Assembly: GCA_964408955.1 (NCBI GenBank)
Contig: CAYPBK010000001.1
Location: 97,573 to 161,572, forward strand
DNA: 64,000 nucleotides
Direction: 5' to 3'
Origin: JAAYKT01 sp964408955
GTDB lineage: Bacteria > Bacillota > Clostridia > Lutisporales > Lutisporaceae
The position numbers were made by a program, and so were the translations under genes. The notes beneath the pieces are model-generated. The model was not told where the DNA came from. It saw only the letters and a program-made list of their open reading frames with translations, and made no database searches. Shown one piece after another: positions 35,123-44,777 of the stretch (its first letter is position 1; the number at the start of each line of letters is the position of its first letter).

Positions 35123-35879
35123 GGTCTTGACCTCCCCCGTCAACTTCTATGATGATTACAGTAATGTTATCATATCCACCTTTGTCATTCGCTGATTTAA
35201 TTAATTCATTGCACTTTTCTTCAATATCTTTTTTAAGCATTACTACATCCATTATTTCAACTTCTTTCAAAACATTGGATAATCCATCTGTACACATTAT
35301 AATATAGTTTGCATCCTTGAGCTCGGCTACGATTATATCAACGTCAATTGTAGTTCCTGTACCTATAGCTCTCGTTATTAAATTTTTTTGAGGATGATTT
35401 TTGGCATCCTCTGGTTTTATGGTTCCATTTTTGATTAATTCCGCGACATAAGAATGGTCCGTAGTCAGTTTTTCGACACTTTTATCTTTAACTAAATATA
35501 TCCTGCTATCACCTACATGACCAATAATAATCTGGTTATCAATAATCAATGCTAAGGACAAAGTTGTTCCCATTCCTATGTAATTTCTGTTTTCAATGGA
35601 ACTTGAATAAACCTTATCATTAGTATAAATAAAAGCTTTTTTAACAAATGAAGCATAATCTTTTTGATTGTCTTCATCTTTATCAAGGTTATTGCGAAAA
35701 AAATCAATAATATGGGAAATCGCCATTTTACTCGCAACCTCCCCTGCATTATGCCCACCCATGCCATCAGCTATTACGCAAAGGAAAGGTCTCCCCTTTT
35801 CATAATACTCTTGATAATAAAATGCATCCTCATTTACTTTTCTGACTAAACCTATGTTTGAATTTCCAAATGCTTTCAT
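35112..35879 (-). CDS. prpC: PP2C-type serine/threonine phosphatase PrpC (Stp)
   Basis: PrpC removes phosphates placed by PrkC and uses metal ions. The 255-aa protein has the PP2C motifs RKVNEDAFYY, IADGMGGHNAGEVAS, GMGTTLSLALI, VGHVGDSRIYLV and ITRAIGTGTTIDVD, with metal-binding aspartates in NEDA, ADGMGG and CTDGLS. The frame is open to 35900, but a GTGGGGTG site and the family start MKAFGNSNIGLVR favour 35879. It is upstream of prkC, overlapping it. The gap to rlmN (137 bases) contains nothing I can assign. Confidence 0.94.
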   Translation of the reverse strand: MKAFGNSNIGLVRKVNEDAFYYQEYYEKGRPFLCVIADGMGGHNAGEVASKMAISHIIDFFRNNLDKDEDNQKDYASFVKKAFIYTNDKVYSSSIENRNYIGMGTTLSLALIIDNQIIIGHVGDSRIYLVKDKSVEKLTTDHSYVAELIKNGTIKPEDAKNHPQKNLITRAIGTGTTIDVDIIVAELKDANYIIMCTDGLSNVLKEVEIMDVVMLKKDIEEKCNELIKSANDKGGYDNITVIIIEVDGGGQDHDR

Positions 35880-36037
35880 TGCGCACCCCACTATCCTCAC
35901 AACAGCATATCAAGTCTACATAAAAAGTTTACCCAAGATTATTTATTTCGACATTTTTATTAAAAAACCTTTTATAAAAAACTACCCTACGTTATTTTTA
36001 ATTGATAACTGCTATTCTCCTTAAACAGCAACTAAAA

Positions 36038-37066
36038 TTAATTTGTATCAATTTTTCTCCTTAACTGTCCGCAAGCCCCATCTATATCAACGCCAAGCTC
36101 TCTTCTAATTGTAACATTTATACCACTTTTTTCTAATACATTCTTAAATTCTATAGTCTTTTCATTATTAGATTTATTAAGCTCCCTGCCGGGAATATGA
36201 TTTAAAGGTATTAAATTAACATGACAAAGCATATTTTTTAATAATAAACTTAGTTCCTTTGCATCTTGTATATCATCATTGACTTTGTCTATTAAGGCAT
36301 ATTCAAAGGTTATTCTTCTGTTCGTTTTACTTATATAATAGTTACACGCTTTAATCAATTCTTCTATATTATACTTTATGTTGATTGGCATTAGTTGACT
36401 TCTTTTTTTATTATTAGCGCTATGTAATGATATAGCAAGGTTACATTGCAGCTTTTCATCAGCGAAACTATAGATTTTTGGTACAAGGCCTGATGTAGAT
36501 ATAGTAATATGACGCATTCCGATATTTAATCCATATTGAGAATTTGCGGTCTTTAAAAACTTTACTACTTCTATATAATTATCAAAAGGCTCCCCGATTC
36601 CCATTAAAACAATATTCGAAATCCTTATACCGGCATCCCGGCTAATAGCCATAATTTCCTCTATCATTTCACCGGAGGTTAAATTTCTGACTAAACCACC
36701 AATAGTAGAAGCGCAAAAACGACAGCCCATTCTGCAACCTACCTGAGTAGAAATGCATAAGGAATTTCCAAACTCGTATTTCATTAAAACGCATTCGATG
36801 GCATTGTCATCATCAATCCCCAATAAATACTTAACAGTACCATCCTTAGATGTCTGTTTTTCTAAAATTCTAGCTCTACCTATTCTAAAGATATTATCGG
36901 AAAGCTGTATTATATTATCAGGAAGGTTTTTCATCTCCCCAAAATGATTAATGTCCTTGTATATCCAACTAAAAATCTGCTTTGCCCTATATTTAGGGTA
37001 GCCTTTTTCTGTTATGAGTTTTTCCAAATCTTCCAAAGATAAATCTTTTAGATTCATTTTATCCAT
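36038..37066 (-). CDS. rlmN: Dual-specificity RNA methyltransferase RlmN
   Basis: RlmN methylates C2 of A2503 in 23S rRNA and A37 of some tRNAs by radical SAM chemistry. The 342-aa protein has the CX3CX2C cluster motif CRMGCRFCAST, preceded by CISTQVG, then MGIGEPFDNY and the methyl-carrier cysteine region near the C-terminus (VDIDGACGQLR). GGAGC precedes the ATG. It follows rsmB by 13 bases in the def-fmt-yugP-rsmB-rlmN-prpC-prkC line. Confidence 0.96.
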   Translation of the reverse strand: MDKMNLKDLSLEDLEKLITEKGYPKYRAKQIFSWIYKDINHFGEMKNLPDNIIQLSDNIFRIGRARILEKQTSKDGTVKYLLGIDDDNAIECVLMKYEFGNSLCISTQVGCRMGCRFCASTIGGLVRNLTSGEMIEEIMAISRDAGIRISNIVLMGIGEPFDNYIEVVKFLKTANSQYGLNIGMRHITISTSGLVPKIYSFADEKLQCNLAISLHSANNKKRSQLMPINIKYNIEELIKACNYYISKTNRRITFEYALIDKVNDDIQDAKELSLLLKNMLCHVNLIPLNHIPGRELNKSNNEKTIEFKNVLEKSGINVTIRRELGVDIDGACGQLRRKIDTN

Positions 37067-37079
37067 AATATTGCTCCAA

Positions 37080-38429
37080 TTACATTTTTCTTTTCATTTT
37101 TGCTATAAAGAAACCGTCAGTTCCGTGAATATGAGGAAATAGTTCTAATATACCCGGAATGCTAATCGATGATTTTAAACTATCCGGCAATAATTCTGAA
37201 ATGCTGTCCAATTCAAAGTTATCATTATTATTCAAGAATCTTTTAACAACTTGAATATTTTCTTTTTTATTCATCGTGCAGGTGCTATAAGCTAAAGTTC
37301 CAAATTTTTTTACATAAGAAGAAGAATTATTCAAAATTAAATATTGTAAATTCGGCAGGCTATCTAAATCCTTTACAGCTTTCTTCCATCTTAAATCCGG
37401 TTTTCTTCTTACTAAACCTAAACCGCTGCAAGGTGCATCAACCACTACAGCATCTGCTACGCCTAGTAAGCTTTCATCTATAGTTCTCGCATCAAATATT
37501 TGGGTATCAATAATTTCTATTCCCAACCTTTTAGCATTTTCTTCAATAAGCTTTAGTTTATGTTTATGAATATCTCTTGCGATTACTTTACCTTCATTTA
37601 ACATTAGCTCAGCCATGTGAGTAGCTTTACCTCCGGGAGCGCTGCAAACATCAATTATCAAATCACCCGGCTTGGGGTTAACTATTTTGCTTACCAGCAT
37701 AGAGCTTTCATCTTGAATTTGAAAGTAACCGTTTTTAAACGAAGACATTCTATCGAGGGAGTATATGCCTTTTACATTAATTGCCTCATCATTATATGAG
37801 CCCTCTGATACATCCATATTTAATGATTCTAATAATTTAGTAATCTCTTCTTTATCAACTCTAAGATTATTAATTCTTATTGTTAAAGGCGGTGTATTAT
37901 TATTAGCCTTCAACAAGCTTTTTGTAAAACTAAGTCCATAGTCATTCATCCATAATTCAACCATCCACAAAGGATGTGAAAATTCAATGGATAGAAATTC
38001 AGGTGCATTGCCATTACTTGGTAGTTTAATGGTTTCCTTTTTTCTTGATATATTTCTTAAAACGCCGTTAACAAATCTTGTTGCACCTTGATTACCATAT
38101 TTTTTTGCAAGCTCGGCGCTTTCATTGCAGGCTGCGGAATCCGGTATTCTATCTAAGAAAATTATTTGATATACACCGCATCTTAAAATATTTCTTATTT
38201 CTCTGGTTATTTTTTTTGGATTAATATTGATAAATTTATCTAATATCCAATCGATTTTTAACAGGTTTCTTAAAGTTCCATTTACAATTTCAACAACAAG
38301 CGCTCTATCTACTTTACTCAAATGTGAACCGTGTAACCTTTTTCTTATTTCTATACTTGAATATGCACTCTTAACCATGATGTTATTAAGTATTAAAAAT
38401 GCTTCTTCCCTTGCCCATTCTTTTACCAT
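37080..38429 (-). CDS. rsmB: 16S rRNA (cytosine(967)-C5)-methyltransferase RsmB
   Basis: RsmB methylates C967 of 16S rRNA. The 449-aa protein has an N-terminal NusB-like RNA-binding domain (VDRALVVEIVNGTLRN) and a catalytic domain. That domain contains the SAM motif DVCSAPGGKATHMAE, the catalytic DAPCSGLGLVRRKPD, and the second cysteine in YSTCTMNKKEN. A terminator-like hairpin lies just upstream, at the end of yugP. Confidence 0.96.
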   Translation of the reverse strand: MVKEWAREEAFLILNNIMVKSAYSSIEIRKRLHGSHLSKVDRALVVEIVNGTLRNLLKIDWILDKFININPKKITREIRNILRCGVYQIIFLDRIPDSAACNESAELAKKYGNQGATRFVNGVLRNISRKKETIKLPSNGNAPEFLSIEFSHPLWMVELWMNDYGLSFTKSLLKANNNTPPLTIRINNLRVDKEEITKLLESLNMDVSEGSYNDEAINVKGIYSLDRMSSFKNGYFQIQDESSMLVSKIVNPKPGDLIIDVCSAPGGKATHMAELMLNEGKVIARDIHKHKLKLIEENAKRLGIEIIDTQIFDARTIDESLLGVADAVVVDAPCSGLGLVRRKPDLRWKKAVKDLDSLPNLQYLILNNSSSYVKKFGTLAYSTCTMNKKENIQVVKRFLNNNDNFELDSISELLPDSLKSSISIPGILELFPHIHGTDGFFIAKMKRKM

Positions 38430-38465
38430 TTAATCACTCCGTACACCGTCATCCTTCACTCTAAT

Positions 38466-38494
38466 TATAAAAGACTGACGTAACACATCAGTCT
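38466..38494 (-). terminator. Terminator overlapping the end of yugP
   Basis: AGACTGA (38488-38494 read on the minus strand) pairs with TCAGTCT (38472-38478) and TTTTATAATT follows. The 5' arm is made from the last codons and stop of yugP, so transcripts may end before rsmB or be partly attenuated there. Confidence 0.65.
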
Positions 38495-39171
38495 CTTCTT
38501 CCTCTTATTAAAAGCAATCTTAAAAGCTGCGAAATTGCAACCACGGTCGCAGCTACATAGGTTAAAGCTGCAGCCGAAAGTACCTTACGGGCTCCTTTTT
38601 CTTCACCGGGTGCTACCAGGTCATAGCTTTGCAACGCCGCTATTGCTCTGCTACTGGCATTAAATTCAACAGGCAATGTTATTATTTGAAATATAACCGC
38701 TCCGCTAAAAAGATAAATACCTAAAGTAAAAAGTTGCATTATATTCAATATAAAGGCTATTAAAATAAGAAACCATGCGGCTTGAGAGCCTATTGCAGCA
38801 ATTGGTGCAATTATGTTTCTTACTACCAAAGGAGCATAGCCTTCACTATGCTGCAATGCATGACCGCATTCATGAGCTGCTACACCTGCCGACGCTAAGG
38901 AAGAGCCTTCATAAACTTCACGGGATAACCTCATCACTCTGTTTTTCGGATCGTAATGATCTGTTAAGTTACCTCTGGTAAGCTCAACAGGTATATCATA
39001 TAGGCCATTCGAATCAAGTATTTTTCTAGCCACCTCATAACCTTTATAACCATAGCTCCCTCTTACCCTTAAATATTTATTAAAAGTCGTTTTAATTCTG
39101 CCTTGTGCGTATAAAGCAAAAATCATAGCCGGTATTAATACAATAAAAGTTGGATCGTAACCGTATAACAT
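38488..39171 (-). CDS. yugP: Zinc metallopeptidase, YugP family
   Basis: YugP proteins are membrane-bound zinc peptidases with a neutral-protease-like site. The 227-aa protein has an N-terminal hydrophobic helix, the zinc motif AAHECGHALQHSEGY (HEXXH form, about residues 98-112) and three further hydrophobic segments (IAPIAAIGSQAAWFLILIAF and after). It lies between fmt and rsmB, an order common in clostridia. Its substrate is unknown. Confidence 0.9.
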   Translation of the reverse strand: MLYGYDPTFIVLIPAMIFALYAQGRIKTTFNKYLRVRGSYGYKGYEVARKILDSNGLYDIPVELTRGNLTDHYDPKNRVMRLSREVYEGSSLASAGVAAHECGHALQHSEGYAPLVVRNIIAPIAAIGSQAAWFLILIAFILNIMQLFTLGIYLFSGAVIFQIITLPVEFNASSRAIAALQSYDLVAPGEEKGARKVLSAAALTYVAATVVAISQLLRLLLIRGRRD

Positions 39172-39187
39172 TGTATTAGCCTCCTCT

Positions 39188-40120
39188 CTAAGATAATATC
39201 TTACCTTCCTCTATTTTGTTTCCCAGCAAGTATGCACCTACATTCATTCTTTTTTTACTTTGAAATTGAACCTCTTTTATTTTAAGAAAGCCTGTTTTAC
39301 ATTCAACAATAAAATAATTCTTACCCACTTCACTAATTCTTCCCCAATTTGAATTTGAAATATCAGAAGCTATAGCCTCAGCATCATATATTTTAAACAT
39401 GGTACCTTCATAAAAGGAGTAAGCACCTGGCCAAGGATAAGTGCCTCTTATAAGATTTTTAACTTTTGCCGCATCAACCGACCAGTCTATTCTACCCATA
39501 TCTTTAGTTAAAATAGGTGCATAGCTGGCTTCCTCATCATTTTGTTTTATTCTGACCATATTACCCTTCTCAATAAGCTCAATCGTTTCTATCATGGCAC
39601 TTGCTCCCAGCATTGAAAGACGGTCGTGAAGGTCCCTAGCAGTATCTTCATTGTATATATCTACTTTTTTCTGAATTATTATATCACCTGTATCAAGGCC
39701 GGTATCCATGTGCATGGTAGTTATTCCCGTTACAGTATCTCCGTTAATTATACTCCAATTAATGGGGGCTGCACCACGCAGTCTGGGAAGCAAAGATGCA
39801 TGGACATTAATACATCCGTACCTGGGTAAGTCCAATATTTCTTTAGGTAATAGTTGTCCAAAAGCAACAACAATTATTAAATCAGGTTTAATATACTCCA
39901 ATATATTTATAAACTCCCCATCTTTAATATTAGATGGCTGATAAACAGTCAAACCCAACCTTATTGCCGATGCTTTAACCTCTGTGGGGAAAACTTTTTT
40001 TCCTCTTCCCTTTGCTTTATCTGGTTGAGATACTACAGCTGCTATTTCATATCCATTATTAATCAAGGATTCAAGTGTTGGTACTGCAAATTCAGGAGTA
40101 CCCATGAAAACAATTCTCAT
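39188..40120 (-). CDS. fmt: Methionyl-tRNA formyltransferase
   Basis: Fmt formylates the initiator Met-tRNA using 10-formyl-tetrahydrofolate. The 310-aa protein begins MRIVFMGTPEFAVPTLESL and contains NVHASLLPRLRGAAPINW with the catalytic Asn-His pair, and THMDTGLDTGDII, all canonical, plus a C-terminal tRNA-binding domain. It starts one base after the def stop, in the def-fmt pair. Confidence 0.97.
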   Translation of the reverse strand: MRIVFMGTPEFAVPTLESLINNGYEIAAVVSQPDKAKGRGKKVFPTEVKASAIRLGLTVYQPSNIKDGEFINILEYIKPDLIIVVAFGQLLPKEILDLPRYGCINVHASLLPRLRGAAPINWSIINGDTVTGITTMHMDTGLDTGDIIIQKKVDIYNEDTARDLHDRLSMLGASAMIETIELIEKGNMVRIKQNDEEASYAPILTKDMGRIDWSVDAAKVKNLIRGTYPWPGAYSFYEGTMFKIYDAEAIASDISNSNWGRISEVGKNYFIVECKTGFLKIKEVQFQSKKRMNVGAYLLGNKIEEGKILS

Positions 40121-40121
40121 C

Positions 40122-40583
40122 TTAGTCTTTCTCCTGTATCTCTATATTGCTAGCTTTATCAATAAATAGTATACCGTTTAAGTGGTCTATCTCATGACAT
40201 AAAGCAGTTGCTAGCAGTTCATCCCCCTCTATTTCAAATGTTTCTCCGTGCCTGTTTTGGGCTCTGACTATAACCTTTTCGGGTCTTCGTACTACACCAT
40301 ATTTACCGGGCACACTTAAACAACCCTCTTTCCTGAACTGCTCACCATTTTCATATACTATAATCGGGTTTATTAATTCTAATAAACCATCGCCTATATC
40401 TACTATTATCACCCTTCTTAAAACACCAACCTGTGGGGCTGCCAAACCAACGCCCTCAGCGTTTCGCATGGTGTCTTCCATATCCTTTAAAAGGGTAAGA
40501 ATTCTATCATCTATTTTGTCTACTTTTCTGGAAGTTTTTCTTAGTAATTCATCTCCGTCTTTTCTTATTATTCTTACTGCCAT
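40122..40583 (-). CDS. def: Peptide deformylase
   Basis: Def removes the formyl group from nascent proteins. The 153-aa enzyme has all three motifs: GVGLAAPQVG, EGCLSVPG with the metal-binding Cys, and the HEIDHLNG zinc/iron motif. The start at 40583 (MAVRIIRKDGDE) has GGGAGG at the right distance; an ATG at 40589 abuts that site. It directly precedes fmt and follows priA by 30 bases. Confidence 0.97.
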   Translation of the reverse strand: MAVRIIRKDGDELLRKTSRKVDKIDDRILTLLKDMEDTMRNAEGVGLAAPQVGVLRRVIIVDIGDGLLELINPIIVYENGEQFRKEGCLSVPGKYGVVRRPEKVIVRAQNRHGETFEIEGDELLATALCHEIDHLNGILFIDKASNIEIQEKD

Positions 40584-40614
40584 TTCCATCCTCCCAACTA
40601 ATACCTTAATATTA

Positions 40615-43050
40615 CTATAGCATATTTATTGGATTAATATCCATACTCACATATACAGATTTTTTAATATCCAGATCATTAAATTTTTTTAATATCTTAA
40701 CCAAATGAATTTTTTCTTTACTTTTTAATACGATTTGCCATCTGAAATTATTTTTTATTTTTGATAACGGTGCTTCTACAGGAATCCTTATCTCAATATT
40801 TCCCATCTCTTTTGCGTAAACTTCAAGTTTATCTGCTGAAGCTTTCGCCACTTTTTCTACAGTAGTTTTATTCAATCCACTAAATATGATGTTGCCTATA
40901 TAAGAAAATGGAGGATAATTCATTTCTTCCCTCAATTTTATTTCCTCTTTGTAAAAGCCCACATAATCATGCTCCTTTGCATAATCAAGGCTGTAATGTT
41001 CAGGTGTATATGTTTGTATTATTACCTTTCCTTTTAATTTCGCTCTTCCTGCCCTGCCTGCCACTTGAGTTACCATTTGAAAGGTTCTTTCTGCAGCTCT
41101 AAAATCCGGCATATTTAAATAAGTGTCAGAGGATATTATTCCTACTAAAGTTACATAAGGAAAATCGTGCCCTTTACCTATCATCTGAGTCCCAATTAAA
41201 ATATCTGATTTCCTATATCTAAACCTGTCCAATATTTCCTTATGAGAATTTTTTCTTCTGGTTGTATCAGCATCCATTCTTAAAATATTATATACTTTAA
41301 ACTCCTTTTTAAATTCATTTTCTACTTTTTGGGTTCCTATCCCAAAATATTTAATATATTTACTTCTGCAATTAGGGCATTCTTTTGGGTTATATGTAGT
41401 ATAGCCGCAATAATGGCAGATTAATGAATTTTCTTTAGCATGATAAGTTAAGGAAATATTGCAATGGGGACATTTAACAACGTACCCACAGTTCCTGCAT
41501 GATACAAATGTAGAATACCCTCTTCTATTCAAAAATAGAATAATCTGTTCTTCATAATCCAACTTCTCTTTAATCTCTTTTTTAAGACTATTGCTGAATA
41601 TACTTTTATTACCCTCCTTTAATTCCTCTCTCATATCGACTATTTCAACCTCGGGCATAGGCAGCTGATTTACTCTGCTATCTAATGATACAAGGGAATA
41701 ACCCATTGAATTCTTAGATTTGTAGTAGGTATCAATAGTCGGGGTTGCAGATCCTAAAATCAATTTGCAGCTTTCAATTAGACACCTTTGAGCAGCTATT
41801 TCTCTTGCATCATACTTTGGTCTTATTTCTGATTTGTAAGTATTTTCATGCTCTTCATCTATTATTATCATTCCCAAATTACTAAAGGGTGCAAATATGG
41901 CAGATCTTGCCCCTACAGCCACTTTAGCTTTACCTTCTTTGATTCTTCTCCATTCATCATACTTTTCTCCATCTGAGAGACCGCTATGAAGTACGGCAAC
42001 AGTATCTCCAAATCTACTGATAAACCTGCTTATCATCTGAGGTGTTAAAGAAATTTCAGGAACAAGAACAATCCCTTCATTACCTTTTATTATTTCCTTT
42101 TCCATTAGGTTTAAATATATTTCTGTTTTCCCGCTCCCTGTTACACCGTGAAGCAAAACGTGATTACCTCTATGAAAATTAGATTTTATTTCATTAATAG
42201 CTTTTAATTGATCCACTGTAAGTATGTTATGATGTTCTGGTACGGGCTCATCTTGTTTAAGCCTGTATACTTCCTGTTCTTCAATCCTTATTGCATTCTT
42301 GTTTAATAAAGCTTTTATAACTCCAGCCTTTATTCCATGACTCTTTTCTATATCTACAGTGCTTATACCGGGATTATTCTTTATTATTTCTAACGCATTA
42401 ATTTGTTTTATTGCATTTGAAAGAACCTCCACTTTATGGTCCATATTATTAATATACAATAATTTTTTGTATTTCTTTTTTTCTGTCTTTTTTGTTGTTT
42501 GTTTTCTTCGTATAAATTTAAATTTTATGAGATTACTCAATGCTTTTTCAAGATAATTATCATTAAAATTATCTCTTAATTCCTCTTTAGATACAATCCC
42601 CCCATTAGCGCTAATAAACTCCAAAATATCGTTCAAAAAATCTATGTTGTATAAATCAGGAAAATCACTGATATTTTTATCTTCTATTAATTCATAATAA
42701 TAGGTTGTCTTAATTCTTACATTGGCTGGTATCACGGCATGAATAGCCTCTATATAATAACACAAATACTCCTCTTTCATCCATTTCACTAATTCTATAA
42801 TCTTTTCCGGTATTAATGGATATAGCTCTGCTGGTTTAATTATATTTTTTAATTTATTTTCTTCAAAGCTTATGTTATTTGTAAATCCAATAATATACCC
42901 TGCAATATTTTTATTGCCTCTACCAAAGGGTACAATAACTCTACTGCCAATCTTGACATCCATTCCCGGAGGGATTATGTAATTATATATTTTATTTGTC
43001 TCTTTGCATTTATTGTCTACAATAATCTCCGCAATTTTTATATTATCCAA
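40615..43050 (-). CDS. priA: Primosomal protein N' (PriA helicase)
   Basis: PriA reloads the replicative helicase at stalled forks. The 811-aa protein has a DNA-binding N-terminus, Walker A HGVTGSGKTEIYLNLME, LVPEISLTPQM, the DEEH box IIDEEHENTYKS and a zinc-binding domain with CRNCGYVVKCPHC and CHYCGYTTYNPKECPNC (eight cysteines). The helicase motif VAGRAGRA is also present. The start is a TTG with GGTGAT ahead; the family N-terminus fits. It is downstream of coaBC, separated by 313 bases with two terminator-like hairpins, so it probably has its own promoter. Confidence 0.96.
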   Translation of the reverse strand: MDNIKIAEIIVDNKCKETNKIYNYIIPPGMDVKIGSRVIVPFGRGNKNIAGYIIGFTNNISFEENKLKNIIKPAELYPLIPEKIIELVKWMKEEYLCYYIEAIHAVIPANVRIKTTYYYELIEDKNISDFPDLYNIDFLNDILEFISANGGIVSKEELRDNFNDNYLEKALSNLIKFKFIRRKQTTKKTEKKKYKKLLYINNMDHKVEVLSNAIKQINALEIIKNNPGISTVDIEKSHGIKAGVIKALLNKNAIRIEEQEVYRLKQDEPVPEHHNILTVDQLKAINEIKSNFHRGNHVLLHGVTGSGKTEIYLNLMEKEIIKGNEGIVLVPEISLTPQMISRFISRFGDTVAVLHSGLSDGEKYDEWRRIKEGKAKVAVGARSAIFAPFSNLGMIIIDEEHENTYKSEIRPKYDAREIAAQRCLIESCKLILGSATPTIDTYYKSKNSMGYSLVSLDSRVNQLPMPEVEIVDMREELKEGNKSIFSNSLKKEIKEKLDYEEQIILFLNRRGYSTFVSCRNCGYVVKCPHCNISLTYHAKENSLICHYCGYTTYNPKECPNCRSKYIKYFGIGTQKVENEFKKEFKVYNILRMDADTTRRKNSHKEILDRFRYRKSDILIGTQMIGKGHDFPYVTLVGIISSDTYLNMPDFRAAERTFQMVTQVAGRAGRAKLKGKVIIQTYTPEHYSLDYAKEHDYVGFYKEEIKLREEMNYPPFSYIGNIIFSGLNKTTVEKVAKASADKLEVYAKEMGNIEIRIPVEAPLSKIKNNFRWQIVLKSKEKIHLVKILKKFNDLDIKKSVYVSMDINPINML

Positions 43051-43109
43051 ATATAATCACCATCCAGTAATCTAAACTATTTTTTACGATTAAACTCTTT
43101 GGTATAAAA

Positions 43110-43124
43110 AGCTTATGATAAGCT
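43110..43124 (-). terminator. Second small hairpin upstream of priA
   Basis: AGCTTA and TAAGCT form a short stem with a TCA loop and then TTTTTAT on the minus strand, only 60 bases before priA. It may attenuate priA or be a weak terminator. Confidence 0.4.
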
Positions 43125-43157
43125 CCAATAAAACCAGAACACCTATTAGATTATAAA

Positions 43158-43174
43158 AGCGTACATAGTACGCT
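43158..43174 (-). terminator. Terminator after coaBC
   Basis: AGCGTAC and GTACGCT pair (43168-43174 with 43158-43164 on the minus strand) and TTTTATAAT follows. It lies 190 bases after coaBC. The remaining spacer (43175-43363) is very AT-rich and shows nothing else. Confidence 0.55.
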
Positions 43175-43363
43175 CTAATTGAATATTCCATTATGCCCAA
43201 TATTATTATTTGACTATTGCAATTCACAAATAATTACGACTTTAATATCGATTTCTGTATTTGCAATAATTATACTATAATTTTACTAATGTTCCATACA
43301 AACCTAATGCTTTTCAAAATGTAATCTCTGACAATAGTTAATAACCAAAGGAAAAATACATAT

Positions 43364-44560
43364 TTAATTTTCGCCTAATACCGCAATTGCTTTATCAATA
43401 ATAATATCTGCTAAATCAAGCTTTGATAATTTTGGTATGCTATCAATACATCCGTTTCTATCAATAATTTTTACAACATTTGTATCAACTGCAAACCCTG
43501 CACCTTCAGTATCTATATCATTTGCAATTATTAAATCCAAATTCTTTTTCTTTAATTTTACCTTAGCATTTTCAACTAAATCCCGTGTCTCCATAGCAAA
43601 ACCAATTAACACTTTATTCCCTTTTTTCTTTCCCAACTCATATAAAATGTCCGGATTATTAACTAGTTTTAACACCATATCATCTTTCTTTTTTATTTTA
43701 TCTTTATTATAGCTTTCCGGTTTATAATCTGCTACCGCCGCACTTTTTATTATTATGTCTGCACTGTTGTAGTATTCCATTACCTTGTTAAACATTTCTT
43801 CTGCAGTTATAACATTAATGGCTTTAACTCCGATAGGCGGTTTCAGGCGTGTCGGTCCTGTAATAAGGTATACTTTTGCCCCTCTTAGCGCTGCTTTTTC
43901 AGCTATTGCATATCCCATTTTCCCTGAGGAATGGTTTGTTATAAACCTCACGGGATCAATCGACTCCTCTGTAGGTCCGGCAGTCACTATTACGGTTTTA
44001 CCTGCAAGATCTTTTCTAGACATAAGTAAATAGCAAATATATTCCTCTATAAATTCCGGATCTGCTAATTTTCCTTTTCCATAATCACCGCAAGCAAGTC
44101 GTCCTTCTTCAGGTTCAATAAATAAGCAGCCTTTGTTTTTTAGCTTTTGAATATTATCCTGTAAAATAGAATTCTCATACATAATATTGTTCATTGACGG
44201 GGCAAATATTACAGGAGCTTTTGAAGCCATAATTGTTGTTGTAAGCATGTCATCTGCGATACCGTTTGCTATTTTACCAATAATATTTGCCGTAGCCGGT
44301 GCAATCAACACTAAATCAGAATTCTGCGCTAACGCTATATGCTCTACTCTTCCGTAAGGCGGTTCATCAAACATATCTGTTACTACTCTATTCAATGATA
44401 AAGTTTGAAAAGTCAGCGGATTAATAAAATTAGTTGCGGCTTTGGTCATTATTATATTTATGTTAATATTTCTTTTTTTTAATCTACTGACTAAATCACA
44501 AACCTTGTATGCGGCAATTCCACCGCATACACCTATTAGAATGTTTTTTTCTTTTAACAT
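43364..44560 (-). CDS. coaBC: Bifunctional phosphopantothenoylcysteine decarboxylase/synthetase
   Basis: CoaBC makes 4'-phosphopantetheine: the CoaC half decarboxylates phosphopantothenoylcysteine with FMN, and the CoaB half forms that compound from phosphopantothenate and cysteine with CTP. The 398-aa protein begins with GVCGGIAAYKVCDLVSRLKK, has APSMNNIMYEN and LACGDYGKGKL in the CoaC half, and VTAGPTEESIDPVRFITNHSSGKMGYAIA opening the CoaB half. The ATG at 44560 follows AGGTG. It lies two bases after the rpoZ stop, in the rpoZ-coaBC pair. Confidence 0.96.
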   Translation of the reverse strand: MLKEKNILIGVCGGIAAYKVCDLVSRLKKRNININIIMTKAATNFINPLTFQTLSLNRVVTDMFDEPPYGRVEHIALAQNSDLVLIAPATANIIGKIANGIADDMLTTTIMASKAPVIFAPSMNNIMYENSILQDNIQKLKNKGCLFIEPEEGRLACGDYGKGKLADPEFIEEYICYLLMSRKDLAGKTVIVTAGPTEESIDPVRFITNHSSGKMGYAIAEKAALRGAKVYLITGPTRLKPPIGVKAINVITAEEMFNKVMEYYNSADIIIKSAAVADYKPESYNKDKIKKKDDMVLKLVNNPDILYELGKKKGNKVLIGFAMETRDLVENAKVKLKKKNLDLIIANDIDTEGAGFAVDTNVVKIIDRNGCIDSIPKLSKLDLADIIIDKAIAVLGEN

Positions 44561-44561
44561 A

Positions 44562-44777
44562 TTATTCACCTAATTGTTTTCCTTTTTCGCTGTTAACACA
44601 TATTATTTTGCCTTCAGCGATTTCCTGAATAGCTATTGATACAGGTTTAATAGAATTTATATCAACAAAGCTTTTTTGACCATCAACTAATTGTCTGGCT
44701 CTTTTTGCAACTGCCACGACAAGAGAATATTTGCTGTCCACCTTGTTTAATAATGATGACACCGTTGGCTTAATCAT
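44562..44777 (-). CDS. rpoZ: RNA polymerase omega subunit
   Basis: Omega helps assemble RNA polymerase by binding beta'. The 71-aa protein (MIKPTVSSLLNKVDSKYSLV) contains VAVAKRARQLVDGQ and AIQEIAEGKI, the omega signature. AAGGAGG before the ATG at 44777 decides the start over the longer frame from 44801. It overlaps the end of gmk by 8 bases and precedes coaBC, the standard gmk-rpoZ-coaBC order. Confidence 0.95.
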   Translation of the reverse strand: MIKPTVSSLLNKVDSKYSLVVAVAKRARQLVDGQKSFVDINSIKPVSIAIQEIAEGKIICVNSEKGKQLGE